From assembly GCA_029204225.1 (NCBI GenBank), contig CM055105.1, positions 12,228,224 through 12,292,223 of the forward strand: a stretch of 64,000 nt of DNA, written 5' to 3'. Below the pieces are notes generated by a model that saw nothing but the letters and a program-made list of their open reading frames with translations, was not told the DNA's origin and made no database searches. Shown one piece after another: positions 10,617 through 21,564 of this stretch; within the stretch, counting starts at the first letter, position 1; the number at the start of each line of letters is the position of its first letter. The translations under genes were made by a program, and so were the position numbers. The DNA is from Diphasiastrum complanatum. Its lineage: Eukaryota > Streptophyta > Lycopodiopsida > Lycopodiales > Lycopodiaceae.

Positions 10617-12426
10617 TATAAAATTGTATAGACCAAATTGACCAAGAAATAAAGGCTATCCAGTCTTCCATTCTTTTTGTATGAAACATTTTTTGAATAT
10701 TAGAGCTTATTACTCTAACTGATGAATTATGAGTGCAGGCATCATTACCTGAAGACAAGAAATGAAACTGTAGAGCAATGCTAATAGTTTGATATGCAGG
10801 TCCTAGAGATAGAATCTGATGATGAACCATTTTAGGGTATGACTCCCAACCTTTTCTTAAGGGTATGTGCAGGTACTAAGAAGAGAACCTGAAGAATGAA
10901 TCTAAAGAAGCTTCTTAAAGCTTCAAGACGGTACTTGAAGAAGGCTCAATCGAGTCTATAAAGAAGGCTCACTCGAGTCTATAAAGACTGGGAGAAGAAA
11001 CCAAAGGACTGATCACCCTTTGTGTCACACTCCACTGTGATTGGGGATGGGCAACCCCTAGAAAAAAGGGCCTAGGAATTGATGAAAAATTATGCAAGGT
11101 AAGATGGACATATACAATGTCTTTCCCATGTCATGAAAAACACTTGGGTGAATCCCAATGTTGGAAACAAAGAAATATTCAACTTGAAAGTGGCTAACAT
11201 TACATGTTAAGCTACCTACCTTCCATCCTTATCCATATGTAACTTACCTACTTTTCCACATGGCTTGAAAGCCATAGGACACGTAGGAAAATGTGCCCTC
11301 CTACTCCTCCCCTTTGCCCTCCTACTCCTCCCCTTTTGCTCTAACTAATGGATAAACACTATCTCACACCCATACACCTCAGCCTCTCACTTTACTTATC
11401 CTAGAGTCTCCCTTACACCTCTCACACTCATTTTGGACTCCTCAGCCACTCCCTAAATGCTACACAATCCCTATAAAAGGACTAACTCGCCCCTGTCCCT
11501 CATTATTCATCTCCCATTCATTTTTGCTTTGCCTCTTATTTTTGCTTCTATGTGTGTAGGTGCTTGGAAGAAAGCTTGGAGCTATGGCTTGAGGAGGATC
11601 TGTCAAGCTTGGATTGGAATCATTTTTGGAACCAGTTACACACACACTCACTTTCTCCTACCTCTTTCATCTCTCTCTCTCTCCCTCCCTTTTCTCTAAA
11701 ACTTTCACACCATCCATAAGACTGATGGCCATGCATGTCACACCACCCATGACTTGATGGTCATGCATGTCATCACATCCATAATTTGATGGCTTTGCAT
11801 GTCACACCACCCATGACTTGATGGCTTTGCATGTCACATCATCCATAGCTTAATGGTGATGCATGTTTGATCTAGGAGTTGCATGTCTGATTTGGGAACT
11901 TGCATGTATGATTTGAAGCTTGTGTGTCGAAATTGCATGTCATACCATCCCTAGCCTAATGACTTTGCATGTTGGAATCGAAGCTTGCATGTCAGATTGG
12001 ATTCATGCATGTCATGCCTCCTAATGTCATATGCCTATGCATGCTCATTTCTTGATCAGTAAGTCTTTGCATGTCATTAGAAACCACTTTTCTTGGTATA
12101 AGATTCTTTAAGATCCAAAATTTGTAAACTTCTGGTTGATGTAAAGATCTAAGAATCCATCTTCCCAAAACCACTATATATGTAATTGGCCTTGGGCCAA
12201 TTGATCTTGCATAATTTAAAAGAAAATCCTTCGGGGGAGGGGGGTGCCCCCATCTTGACCCCTCATCAAGTCTCTTGAATGAATGATTTTGTGATTGAAT
12301 GTTAAATTTCTCACTTAGTTTTGAAGTTCTTTTTCAAGTTCTATTCAACAGTGTTTTGTTGATTTGTTTAAGTCACAACTTCTAAAGTTAGGACTTTAGA
12401 ATTAGTAGACTTCACTTCAAGTTCAC
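10617..12426 (+). repeat. 3' LTR of gypsy element B, complete, 1,810 bp
   Basis: It carries the same sequence as the 5' copy plus its intact end, which closes with ttcaca before the target-site repeat. The first base pair reads ta where the 5' copy has tg. A direct duplication of a CCTCCTACTCCTCCCCTTT segment lies near 11297-11336. TATA box at 11472-11479 and TGCATG array at 11727-12075. Confidence 0.88.
11472..11479 (+). promoter_or_regulatory. TATA box in 3' LTR of element B
   Basis: TATAAAAG in the same context as at 8088 in the 5' LTR, including the following ggactaactcgc. Conservation between the two LTRs is the main support. Confidence 0.6.
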
Positions 12427-12431
12427 ATGAC

Positions 12432-13460
12432 CAAACAATTCAAACCTTCCAAATTAAACCAAAGCCCTTTCATTCAACTATCTCATATCAAGATGAGAAG
12501 GGATAAATCTGTACGCACCTACATTGAGCACTTTAATCGCCTCAAAGTTGAATGCGTTGATGAGAAAATAACAGAAAAAATGGCTATCAAACTCTTTCTG
12601 GTAGGTTTACCTAAATCTATCCAACGAGAACTTAAACCAGCTGACTCTTATGACCAGCTAAAAGACATAATGGATGATGCCATTAGAGTGGAAGATGAAG
12701 GATCCAATGATGGTTATGACCATCGCGATCGCAAGGGAAAAGCTCTCGTTAAAAATGATTCACACTTGGAGCCCACGTCTAGTTCTAATTCCACTAAATT
12801 ATTACAACATATGGATACCTGGCAAAAAACTCAACAAGCCCAAATGAATAAGCTTACAACTGAATTCCAAAAGGTGCCTAAAAATATGGCTGACCATCCA
12901 TAGTGCCAACACATGTGAAAACATATATCCCACAAAATGCAAGACCAATGTATAGGCAATACCGACCTCCTGGTCCACCATCTTATAATCCGCAATAGAC
13001 CTATCAACGACCAGGACAATTCTAGCCACAACCTCCAGGCCCACAGCAGTATCCACGTAGACATCCTTATGTCGTAAATCAACCTCAACCACAAGCACAT
13101 GTCCACTATGTTGATCCAGCTATGTATTACGTTGAAGAAACTCCAGATGCCAATTACCAATTGGACCCGACATACCAATATGATGCCAACACTGTCACTT
13201 ATGATCCAAACCAGCCATACTATGCCACTCCACAAGTAAGTTATGTGGCACAACCCATGCCTGCCTTGAGGGGTTGCTTTGTTTGTGCTGGTTGACACCC
13301 TAGCATCCATTGTCCTAACAAGCTCAAATTCCCACCCCTATGCGATAACTGTGGAATTGAACACCATACAAAGATTGCCCAAATTGACCTAAATCTTCTA
13401 TTCTAGTTCGTTCAGTTCAAGTTGAGACCTTACCAGTTATGGCCATGACTAGAGCTCAGA
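12432..13460 (+). pseudogene. gag of gypsy element A, C-terminal part with two zinc knuckles
   Basis: Capsid resumes directly after element B (a KQFKPSK motif) and continues with RRDKSVRTYIEHFNRL, the retrotransposon gag signature. A stop lies at 12901. A Pro/Gln/Tyr-rich linker (12961-13260) with two more stops follows, then two CCHC-type zinc knuckles at about 13264-13385 (CFVC...H...C and CDNCGIEHHTK). A frameshift lies just after the second. Two knuckles are typical of several plant gypsy lineages; they bind RNA during packaging. Confidence 0.82.
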
Positions 13461-13639
13461 GAGCAGCTAGCTAAAAAATAGATAGATGACCTGATGATCT
13501 AGCTACCATACCCAGTGAGAACTCCACTTCATTAGTTTATCCTAATTCTATCAAGCAAATCAGACTTCGAGATGAATTCCATAAGCAACTACGAGATGTT
13601 GATGATGTGACGCACCTTACTCCACAACCTATATGAACC

Positions 13640-14386
13640 AATCCGGAAGATACCGCGATAGAAGGCGCTGAAGTATGGGGTGACTTACTCCAGGCCAATG
13701 TCACTTTGCCCTTCCATGTGTTGTGGAAATACACTGAGAAGTGGAGGCAAGAGTTAGGTACCATGTACAAGACCCAAGAGTTAGCTCCCGACCTTCCTGA
13801 AGTCACCTTACACCTTACAAACCCATTCAGCGAGCAAGGGAACATTAAACTTTCAACCACCTATGCAAACTCACGAGTAGTATCTGCTATACTAAATGGG
13901 GGATCGGGAGTCAATATCATATCCACGTCCTTAATGAAAGAATGGGGACTACAAGACCACTTGAATAGGCCTAATTGTCAGCTCCGAATGGCCGATCAAA
14001 GTATTGTTTGACCACAAGGTGTCATACCAAGCGTATTGGTCAAAATCACCGGGTTGAAATTTACACTGGATCTGGTTGTTCTGGACATTGCTAACAATAA
14101 TGCCTACTCTTATGAGCTCTTGCTTGGTCGCCCTTGGCTTTCTAATGCCCGTGTAGTACATGACTGGAATAAAGACCGAGTAACGGTTAGCAATCAAGAC
14201 CAGTCAGTGACTATCAATTATGTAGGAAAGATCAAGTCTGCATGCGTGACAGATGATGGATCTTCCACTACTGAATCCCTATTGAAACCATACCATAACA
14301 CTCAAGAAATGGGGCACTACACACAGCCTATTGACATCATCAACTGGAGCCATACTTTAGCAACGATTGATTGTGTTAACGCATAA
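13640..14386 (+). pseudogene. Aspartic protease region of gypsy element A
   Basis: The frame resembles a retropepsin with its flanks. The catalytic motif expected as D-x-G-S/T reads ILNGGSGVNII, with AAT (Asn) at 13895-13897 in place of the catalytic Asp. The flap region and the LLLGRPWL helix near 14125 are conserved. One stop at 14009-14011 splits the domain. The enzyme would cleave the polyprotein; the Asp-to-Asn change and the stop imply it is inactive. Confidence 0.85.
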
Positions 14387-15390
14387 TATTGTGTCTTAAA
14401 TACTAGTAGTTCAGATCACAAAGAGGGGCCGGGTGAATTATCAATCACTTTGGACACTCTCATCTTTAACATCCGATTCATTGAGATTCTCCCGCACAAT
14501 GATGAGTTGTTAAACATTGCTTGGCTACCGACTAATGAATCAGTTTCGTACATAGACGAAGAAAGTGTCTTACAATACCATGCGCCCCATGACCTAGAAG
14601 AAAATTTTGACATGGTTATTTTATAATACATGGGAGCACTCCCACAACGTCTTATCCTAGAATCTCCTAAGCCATTATCGCCATAAGCAACCATAGGCAG
14701 GGTCAATACTGAGACTATTAAGTCTTACCGTGTCAAGAAAACTACCTTAGAGTGGGATATCCATGAATCAGAGTCACTTTTCGAGCTAGATGAGTTCCTT
14801 CTGCTTGAAGTACCTGATCCTAAGCCCCATCTGCGAAAAATCCAACCCTCATTTTTTGTTGATGCTCTGAAACGAAATAGAAAATGAAGTGTCCCATATT
14901 GATGGAACCACCCAAGGATTGGATGCAGATGCGTGATGCTGCACCTTCAGGGCAAGCATCCCCACCATCAGCTACCAAACCTTCCACTTCCAAGTCCACA
15001 AGGAAAATCAAGCCTAAAGTGCCTTATGCACTAGAAGGGCCCGACATGCCACAATACTTCAAGGACATTACTATTCAGGTTCCCCAAGCCAAAACATGAA
15101 CCACAGGGATGATTCTTTTAATGGACTAGCCCGAACGATCATGTTGAATTTGAAGGATCCAGAGGAAGAAGATCAGGACAAAATTGTCCATATTGGAGCT
15201 CACCTTAATTGAGAGCAGTGTACAGACTTAGAGAAACTACTTCGACGGTATCGTCATGCTTTTGCATGGTCATACAAAGACATGAAAGGAGTGAGTCCCA
15301 CGGTTGTCGTACATCCCATACCTCTAACACCTGATTCTACCCCAATAGCTAGTCGGATCCAGATAGGATCAAGAAGGAAGTAGATCATCA
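14387..15390 (+). pseudogene. Protease-RT linker and RT start of gypsy element A
   Basis: A decayed linker with acidic stretches in changing frames. From about 15127 comes the segment just before RT: an LLRRYRHAFAWSYKDMKG motif near 15235-15285, then PIPLTPDSTPIASRI. Sequence homology ends near 15390 before any RT core motif. The RT palm, RNase H and integrase expected here are absent, so a large deletion or replacement occurred. Confidence 0.75.
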
Positions 15391-16287
15391 GATTGACTGA
15401 TGGATCTGTTACCAAGTATCCATTAGAACATCCAGAGAACTACCAACAGTCAGATCAAGTTTGGATGAAGCTGATTACCAAAAGTTAAAAACCAGAAAAT
15501 CTCAAGATCTCGTCCAAAAAAACACTCTGAAAGAGCACTTTTTTTATGATTTTTTGAGATCCCCTGGGAGATAGCTCTTGAAACTTGGACAGTCACCAAA
15601 TCTGACCCAGATGCATCCATGAAAATCTCTACAAGAGTTCTTGATGAATGAATCACCATTTTTTAGTGTGTGCAAGGGTTCCCAGAAGCTAAATTTTCAG
15701 AACCCTCACAGAGCATCAAGATCATCTTACCAACCCTCGCAAGGTGCCTAGATGGAATCAGAGCAGTGAAATTAGCCTGGCTACATGGTCTGATCTTGAA
15801 AATCCAATCACAGGAACAAGTTGTGCGAGAGATCACTTCTTGTGAGAGTTGAACCCTCGCAGACAACCTGAACCCTCGCAGAACCTTCGCATAGCAGTCA
15901 AATCACCTTCTGAACTCTCGCAGACTTCCCTGAGGTCTTAGAATTTTGTGAGGAAGGTGCCTGCCAAATTTTGGGTGGAACTGAACAAGGAAAGGTGGAT
16001 TTCACCTAATACGCACTCTAAATTCCGCTATATAAGGGCTGAATTCGAGTCATTTGTTACTTTTGCTAGCGAAGCTCTGCCGAAATTTACACTGAAATTA
16101 CCAAGTTCTCCGTTTGCGACCAAACTTCCTACCAGCTATCATCTGCTCATATTGAACATCGATCTCTGCTCTAAACTACAATACTTGTCATCCAACACTC
16201 GTACTTCACAATTTTTGTCGTTTCCACACCTTTTTACCTTTCCCACCATTTTTCCTATTTTTGCGACCTTTAATCATCACTACTAAC
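15391..16287 (+). other. Spacer before the accessory block of element A
   Basis: No domain is visible. Several ccctcgcag and gaaccctcgcag words occur at 15840-15930, related to the tgcgag/ctcgca words of the leader. A TATATAAG box at 16029-16036 lies 252 bases before the ATG at 16288, with a pyrimidine-rich stretch between. Confidence 0.5.
16029..16036 (+). promoter_or_regulatory. Candidate internal TATA box of element A
   Basis: TATATAAG in a GC-richer context (ccgctatataagggctg), upstream of the accessory frame. It may drive a subgenomic RNA for that frame, or be chance or a relic of another LTR. Only the sequence match supports it. Confidence 0.35.
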
Positions 16288-17003
16288 ATGGCCTCCTCAT
16301 CCTCTGAAGACTCTGACACCAAGCAGGTGATCCAGCGTGAAATCCCCAAGGCCACACAGATTTGGCCCTTACCCTCTGACGCTCTGATCCAGTCATGGCT
16401 GCAGACAACCGGTCATCTTCTAGAGGCAATGGGTTTTTACTCGGCGCTTTTCCATTCTAAGATTAACATGGGCTCCGCCCTTCACGCTTACGCCACCTGG
16501 GATGAAAAAAAGACTCACTTTCACTTTCTGTAACAAGGTACCATGTACAAGGTCAGGATTAACGCATACTCAATGGTCACCATTGGCATTATGTCCGATG
16601 ATCGTCAACCCATCTCCCATCGCCACGCCAAAACTCTGATCAAACCGTTCGTCACCCAAACCGCACCAAAAATCCCAATCCAGATGAACAATGGTTACCT
16701 GATAGATGTTATCACGGAACCCGTCATTCCGGCAGTGCCACATCTGTTGAATAACTTTCTGGCTATTTCAACATTTCGCAAGGACAAAATCTAGTCTAAG
16801 CTGCTGAGTCAGATAGTAGAATCCTTTCTAGAATTCTCTGGCCCCTCAGTTGTGCCATACGACTAGCATAGCTTCCTTATTCGTGAACTAACCAGCTCCA
16901 TCAAACCCAACAACCGTGAGCGTATCGCAGCAGGCCCCCTGTTGTGTAACTTGGCCTGCGCACTCTCGAGATAAAAGTGCGTGGTTTCTAATGCTCATCC
17001 CTT
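16288..17003 (+). pseudogene. Accessory ORF of element A, N-terminal domain (unknown)
   Basis: The ATG at 16288 opens a Ser/Glu-rich start, then about 230 codons of ordinary globular composition with Trp and hydrophobic residues at regular spacing. Three stops (16531, 16792, 16864) interrupt an otherwise continuous frame, the pattern of a once intact gene; a fourth stop comes near 16972, followed by a frame change. I recognise no family. By position, after pol and before the 3' LTR, it matches the extra ORF of some plant gypsy elements, which has been called envelope-like in certain lineages. No signal peptide or membrane segment is apparent, so I do not call it envelope. Confidence 0.5.
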
Positions 17004-17708
17004 TTGTCCACCCAAGTGCCACACACTAACCTTTATCCGTCATCCCAAGCATCTACCTCCTCCCAACCTGCAGTTATCAACACAACGGCCAGCAAACGAA
17101 TGCGTGGCGCTGCCTCTACATCCTCATCTCCACCTGCTACCCAAAGATGCACCTCCACCACTGCACTAACCACTCCATCAACCACCGCCACTTCTTCTTC
17201 CATGCAATCCCCCACTCCGATCTCTGTTGTCGCTACCTCTCTTCATGTTTCATCCACAACTGTTTCTGTGTCCATCTCCGTTTCCTCTGTTGATACCACT
17301 CCTATTTATGTTCCATTATCCACCACTCCATCCATCACCATCGCATCTTCCATCACTCTTGCCACCACCATTGCTTTCATTCCATTCAATCCTTCTGATT
17401 CTCAATTGTCTCCAGACACTCTGGCATGGATGCAAGTCATCAATTTTTCACCCCCACGTCAAACACTTTCTGCTCCATCCTCACCTTCTTCCATACTCCA
17501 CACCACCCTTCAGTTCCTCTCAGTTCCTCCCATCCTCTTGTTCGGACAAACCGTCCTCACCCCTGTTTCCACAGTCACTTCTCAAACCCCACCTGCTTCG
17601 CCAACAAAGGTTGCCAAGGGCAACCAACCATTGCCTGATGAAGCATTTTCCAAACAGTTTTTGTACGATCGCCAGATCGGGCTGATCCTATCGCCCCAGA
17701 TGGCATAA
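17004..17708 (+). pseudogene. Accessory ORF of element A, Ser/Thr/Pro-rich linker
   Basis: A 234-codon uninterrupted frame made almost entirely of Ser, Thr, Pro, Ala and Val, like a disordered linker. It continues the preceding domain after a frame change near 16980-17004. Its last 40 codons become mixed in composition before a second frame change near 17660 into the coiled-coil part. A homologous C/T-rich DNA bias lets the other frames stay open too. Confidence 0.5.
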
Positions 17709-18727
17709 GGTCCAATGAAAACCTGATAGAAGATGATGACGACGGTACTCCACAAGTCGTCGGAGTCGATACAACACAAGCCCCTACCAGTGCCAGTGTA
17801 CCGACTGCTCTCACAGACCTAACGACGGCGTACCAGACTCTGGAAAAATACATTCTGGATGCGGTAGCGGCCAAAGCTATCTTGGAAAGCAGGGTACTAC
17901 ACCTGGCCACAAGCAACACACAGCTACGAGCAAAACTCACCAAGCTACAGCACGAGCTGATTTTGACTCAACAACATGAACAAGAAGGGCACCAAGAGAT
18001 CGCCAAACTGTAGCAGAAGGAGGAGGGCCTCAATAATTATATCCAAAGCCTCTCCAAAGCACTGACAGAGGCCTCCACGAAGGTGCGGGAGTTTCAATCC
18101 GAAGCATCCCAACGACTTTCTCCCATCCAGGCGCAACTAAACCTTTTGGAAGCAAAGAATACGCGCCTGGGGACGGAGGTAAAAGCCCTACAAGATGAAA
18201 AGCTCATCTGGTTAGCTCAACCTGCACCAGGCTCAAAGCCGCTCTCTCAATAAAAAATGAATCTTCTTCGGCGTCAGGTGCAGGTTTATAGCCAAATCTT
18301 AAAGAGCTACCAGATAGAGTTTAACAAATATCGGACAAGCGCAACTCACAAGCTCACCCAGGCCAAACAAGCCCTCAAGGCTTGCCAAAAATTCATGGAA
18401 ATGAAGGCCCAGCCCAGCCCTATGGTAATTCCACTGCCACCTAATTTTGACGCTGCACACGCCAATACCAGCCAAGACCAAACCCAACAGGCAGCAGGGG
18501 GATTCACCCAAGATCAAGGGTCCGAAGGCCAAGACCAAGGACAAATGGATACGGCTGCTGAGACATGAGACCAGGGCCGAGGCACAGATACCAGCCAAAG
18601 CCAAGCCACATCATCTAGAGGTTCGTGCACGATATCTGTCAACTGGGCCTTCCGAAGACCAAAGTTCATGGAGGAGAAAATCAACGAATTCCTATCAAAG
18701 TATCCCCACGAGTCATCAAGAGGCGGT
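17660..18727 (+). pseudogene. Accessory ORF of element A, coiled-coil domain
   Basis: One frame runs through this segment with in-frame stops at about 18011, 18251 and 18566. It begins with an acidic DDDD patch near 17730, then about 200 residues with heptad-like spacing of Leu, Ala and Ile among Glu, Gln and Lys (for example LESRVLHLATSNTQLRAKL near 17885), strongly suggesting a long coiled coil. A Gln/Gly/Asp-rich tail follows. Long coiled coils usually mediate oligomerisation; no more specific role is supported. Confidence 0.5.
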
Positions 18728-18739
18728 TGACAGATATCA

Positions 18740-19673
18740 CTTTTAGCTCAGACAATAAAGGGCAAAGAACTACCCGCCCTCCAGCCACAACCAGAGTTGC
18801 ATCAACAGTTGGTCGAAAGAGACCCTGCGGCCATCAGGGCCTACGTGACGAGTCCGCAACAATTACGGGTGAACGCGCACTTCCTGCCATGTACACCCCG
18901 AATCCAAGTCGGAACATGCTAGAATCCACAAAATTCAAGGCAAAGTATCATCAAGATGAAGAGCGCGACGAGTTTACCTTGCCCGATCTCAAGCTGTGTC
19001 GCACCCATAAAGCAAAAGCGCAAGCCTTATAGCCACAACCAGCTTGGCGACGACGAACAATATTTTTTGCAAATAAGTCGACATTCTTACTCTACCTCAA
19101 TGCGCCAACTTATCAACCCAAAATACTGCCCCCTCAAAGGCGTGAACCAGAGTTCATGGCCAACAAGATCTATTGGCCTATACTGACAAAGTATGTACAA
19201 ACAAAAGATCCAACCCGCGATCTAATTCCAAATTGCAACCATTTTTACAAGTGGTACCATCGGTGTCCAGACAAGGATGTGAGCTATTTCGTCGACAATT
19301 GCGGCCTTATCTCCTTTTTGGCGCCTTGGCAACTCATTGGGATCACTCATTACCTCCCATTTTGTTGGATATCGATAAGCCCTTGGATATGATCACCGAG
19401 ATGGATCACCTCAACGTGGCTTGACTTTATTACCGTGCGGCCATGACAAGCGCCCTACATGTCGACATGATGGAAATCTGGCAAACGCATGGCTTCCTCC
19501 AAAACATGCTCCACTATTATGGCCCGCGACCCTTTTTGAACAAGCTACGGTGGCAAATGTTGGAGCACTTGGCAAAGAGCTGCATGATCAGAGTCACTCT
19601 CAATAAGGGGACCTACGACGACACAGTCCGACAAAGAGCAGCTGCCATTGACGTGGGACCGCCAATCCAATAA
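18740..19673 (+). pseudogene. Second accessory coding block of element A (unknown)
   Basis: Short frames with ordinary protein composition follow one another up to the purine tract. The clearest are 19156-19330, with FMANKIYWPI and HFYKWYHRCPD motifs, and 19443-19673, with WQTHGFLQNMLHYYGPRPF. They lie in different frames, so frameshifts are required to link them. No family recognised. The run of Trp, Tyr and His residues argues against chance frames. Confidence 0.4.
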
Positions 19674-19682
19674 AGAGGGGGA
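19672..19682 (+). other. Polypurine tract of element A
   Basis: aaagaggggga directly before the 3' LTR start (tgttgtccc at 19686). This is the usual priming site for plus-strand DNA synthesis and fixes the LTR boundary and orientation. Confidence 0.75.
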
Positions 19683-19685
19683 TAA

Positions 19686-20481
19686 TGTTGTCCCTTACGT
19701 TAGCCCAACATAGGAAATATTGTGGCATGTGTTACGTTAGCCCACAAGTAATTCGGATTAAAGAAACCTTATGCTTAACCTTTTACTATTTAAGTTTAAC
19801 AATTACAAACAATCATTTGTAATGGTTCAACTTAGAAAGTCTAAGCTTAAGATTTAATTCCTAAGTTTAAGTTAAGTTTAATTCTAAGTTAGTGCACAAG
19901 TTAAGTTAGTGTAAGTGCACAAGTTAATTAGCTTTAAGTTTGGACTTAGTCCCATAAGCATGTTTAAGCTTAGGCCCACCACTCTTTCCATATATGGGAG
20001 TGAATTTGGGCCTCCAAAAACACTTGTACAAGCTATTGGATTGATAGAAACACTTTTTGTGTAATCTTGTTTTGCTTACTTGTGTTCACCATTGGTGATA
20101 AAATACCTTGTGGTTGGTGCTTGAGCCCCACTAGGCTTTCCCATTGATTTATGTTTTATGGTGAATGTGTTTATGAGAGTATTCTCTCTCTCACACACCT
20201 TGTCATCTATTCCCTCAATGGAGTCAATTAGTATTGATTATTACTTAAGTAGGGAATCACTAGTTGGGAGACCGCCACAATGAACTTAATATGTCATTTC
20301 TAATTTGTTACCACTCCTAGTAGGGAGACCGCCTTAGAAAAGATCTAGATAGCCAATAGAGAACTATGATTTGAGTGGATCTTACTCGTACTTACCCTAC
20401 ACAATGACCTTTAGGATCATTTCTAACCCTCTTAGTTGGAAGTCCGCCATAATAGAATTTAGGAAAGAAACTAAAAGTACA
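19686..20481 (+). repeat. 3' LTR of gypsy element A, 796 bp
   Basis: It begins TGTTG and ends GTACA. The part from 19903 matches 5280-5808. The first 200 bases contain short near-repeats (acgttagccca at about 19698 and 19733; aagttaagtt words near 19870-19905). Because the 5' LTR has lost its start, no target-site duplication can be tested. Confidence 0.87.
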
Positions 20482-21558
20482 ACACTTCTACCTATTTCCT
20501 GAAGAACAAATCAGAAACATTCAAGTTCTTCAAACAGTTCAAGGCATCAGCAGAAAATTTGACCTAGAGAAAAATCAAAGTTCTACGTTTAGATAGAGGG
20601 GGAGAATTTATCTCCACATAATTGAAAGAATTCTGCAAGGCCAACGGAATACAACAACAAGTCACAACAAGCTACTCACCTTAGTCCAATGGTGTAGCTA
20701 AAAGGAAGAATCGGACACTCATTGAAAGTTCCAAGAGCACGCTGGCCCATACCTCTCTTCCAAAGAAGTTCTGGGCAGAAGTTGTTACTATAGCAGCCTA
20801 TTTGCAAAATTGATCCATCACCAAAGCCCTGAATGGCAAGACACCTTATGAGCTATGGACATGATCGAAACTAGCACTCAAAAATATAAGAGCGTTTGGA
20901 TGCATTGCTTATGCCTTGATATTTGAAGATCTCATAAAGAAGCTGGACAACACAAGCAAAAAATCGATTTTTATTGGATACTCTCCAAATACAAGGCATA
21001 CAAGCTCTACAATCTGGACACAGAAGGCATTCACGAGCAGAGATGTCATTTTTTTGGAGGACAAATTTTTTGACCCCAAGGGAATTGTTGCAAAAATTTC
21101 CGACCCAAGGGTCGAACAACCAAATTTCGACCCTAGGGTCAAAAATTTGGGAGTTGATACTAACTTTGAAAATGAGTCTGATCAGTAGAGGGTCAAAATT
21201 CAGCCATGGAGGTCAAATTGACCCAGACAACCTCCATCCAGATTTATGGATGATGCAGCCTACTATTTTGTGTAGGAACCAAATACAGTTTCAGAGGCAA
21301 TGTCTACATCTCATGTTGAACAATGGAAAGTAACAATGGACACATAATTCGATTCTCTGATGGAGAATCAAACGCAAAGAGTCACTAAGTTGCAAAAGGA
21401 CAGAAATTCGATTCCATGCAAATGGATATTCAAGGCGAAGTATGATGCTGAAGGAAGGCTAAATCGATACAAAGTCAGGCTGGTTGCCAAAGGCTATTCC
21501 CAAATTCCAGATTTGGACTATTCGGAGACCTTCAGCCCAATAGTCAAGCATGCTTCGT
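20482..21558 (+). pseudogene. Ty1/copia integrase-to-RT remnant
   Basis: Starts directly at the end of the 3' LTR of element A within a copia integrase. The core shows RGGEFIS near 20598, a GVAKRKNRTLIE motif near 20690 containing a Lys where the catalytic Glu is expected, and KTPYELW near 20840. The FIGYSPNTR and FTSRDVIFLE motifs follow (20965-21060), then the RT start (CKWIFKAKYDAEG, VRLVAKGYSQ, DYSETFSPI, 21418-21540). Several stops occur in integrase. It stops at about 21558 against an oppositely oriented copia. Confidence 0.87.
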
Positions 21559-21564
21559 GGTTTG

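Larger units (their letters stand above)
7274..12426 (+). mobile_element. Ty3/gypsy element B nested in element A
   Basis: Two long direct repeats (7274-8680 and 10617-12426) flank a pol fragment. The insertion splits the gag of element A: the host frame stops at 7273 and resumes after 12426. Flanking pentamers are taacc (7269-7273) and tgacc (12427-12431), a target-site duplication with one difference. The 5' LTR lacks its last roughly 329 bases, and the primer site, gag, protease and the start of RT are gone; a second deletion removes most of integrase. The ends are TGTA and ACA, as expected. Confidence 0.87.
5280..20481 (+). mobile_element. Ty3/gypsy element A (decayed, about 15.2 kb with nested insert)
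   Basis: The element is bounded by matching LTRs (5280-5808, truncated, and 19686-20481). It has a primer site after the first LTR, a 1.2 kb leader, gag, a protease and the first part of RT. Most of RT, RNase H and integrase are missing after about 15390. A long accessory block (16288-19673), a purine tract and the 3' LTR follow. Gypsy element B (7274-12426) is inserted in gag; without it the element would be about 10 kb. Stops and frameshifts show it is dead. The primer-site type and the large accessory region recall the Athila/Tat group of plant gypsy elements; that placement is inference from memory. Confidence 0.85.

Noticed and set aside
12802-13310. Minus-strand frames rich in Ile, Val and Trp resembling membrane proteins
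   Set aside because: They are antisense to the Pro/Gln/Tyr-rich linker and zinc-knuckle part of gypsy gag, whose composition explains the apparent hydrophobicity.
17033-17943. Minus-strand frames opposite the Ser/Thr/Pro linker and coiled-coil region
   Set aside because: Antisense of a C/T-biased coding strand stays open by composition; no domain recognised.
16288-18727. Calling the accessory block of element A a retroviral-type envelope
   Set aside because: Position alone suggests it; no signal peptide, membrane segment or cleavage motif is visible, and the main structure is a coiled coil with a Ser/Thr/Pro linker.
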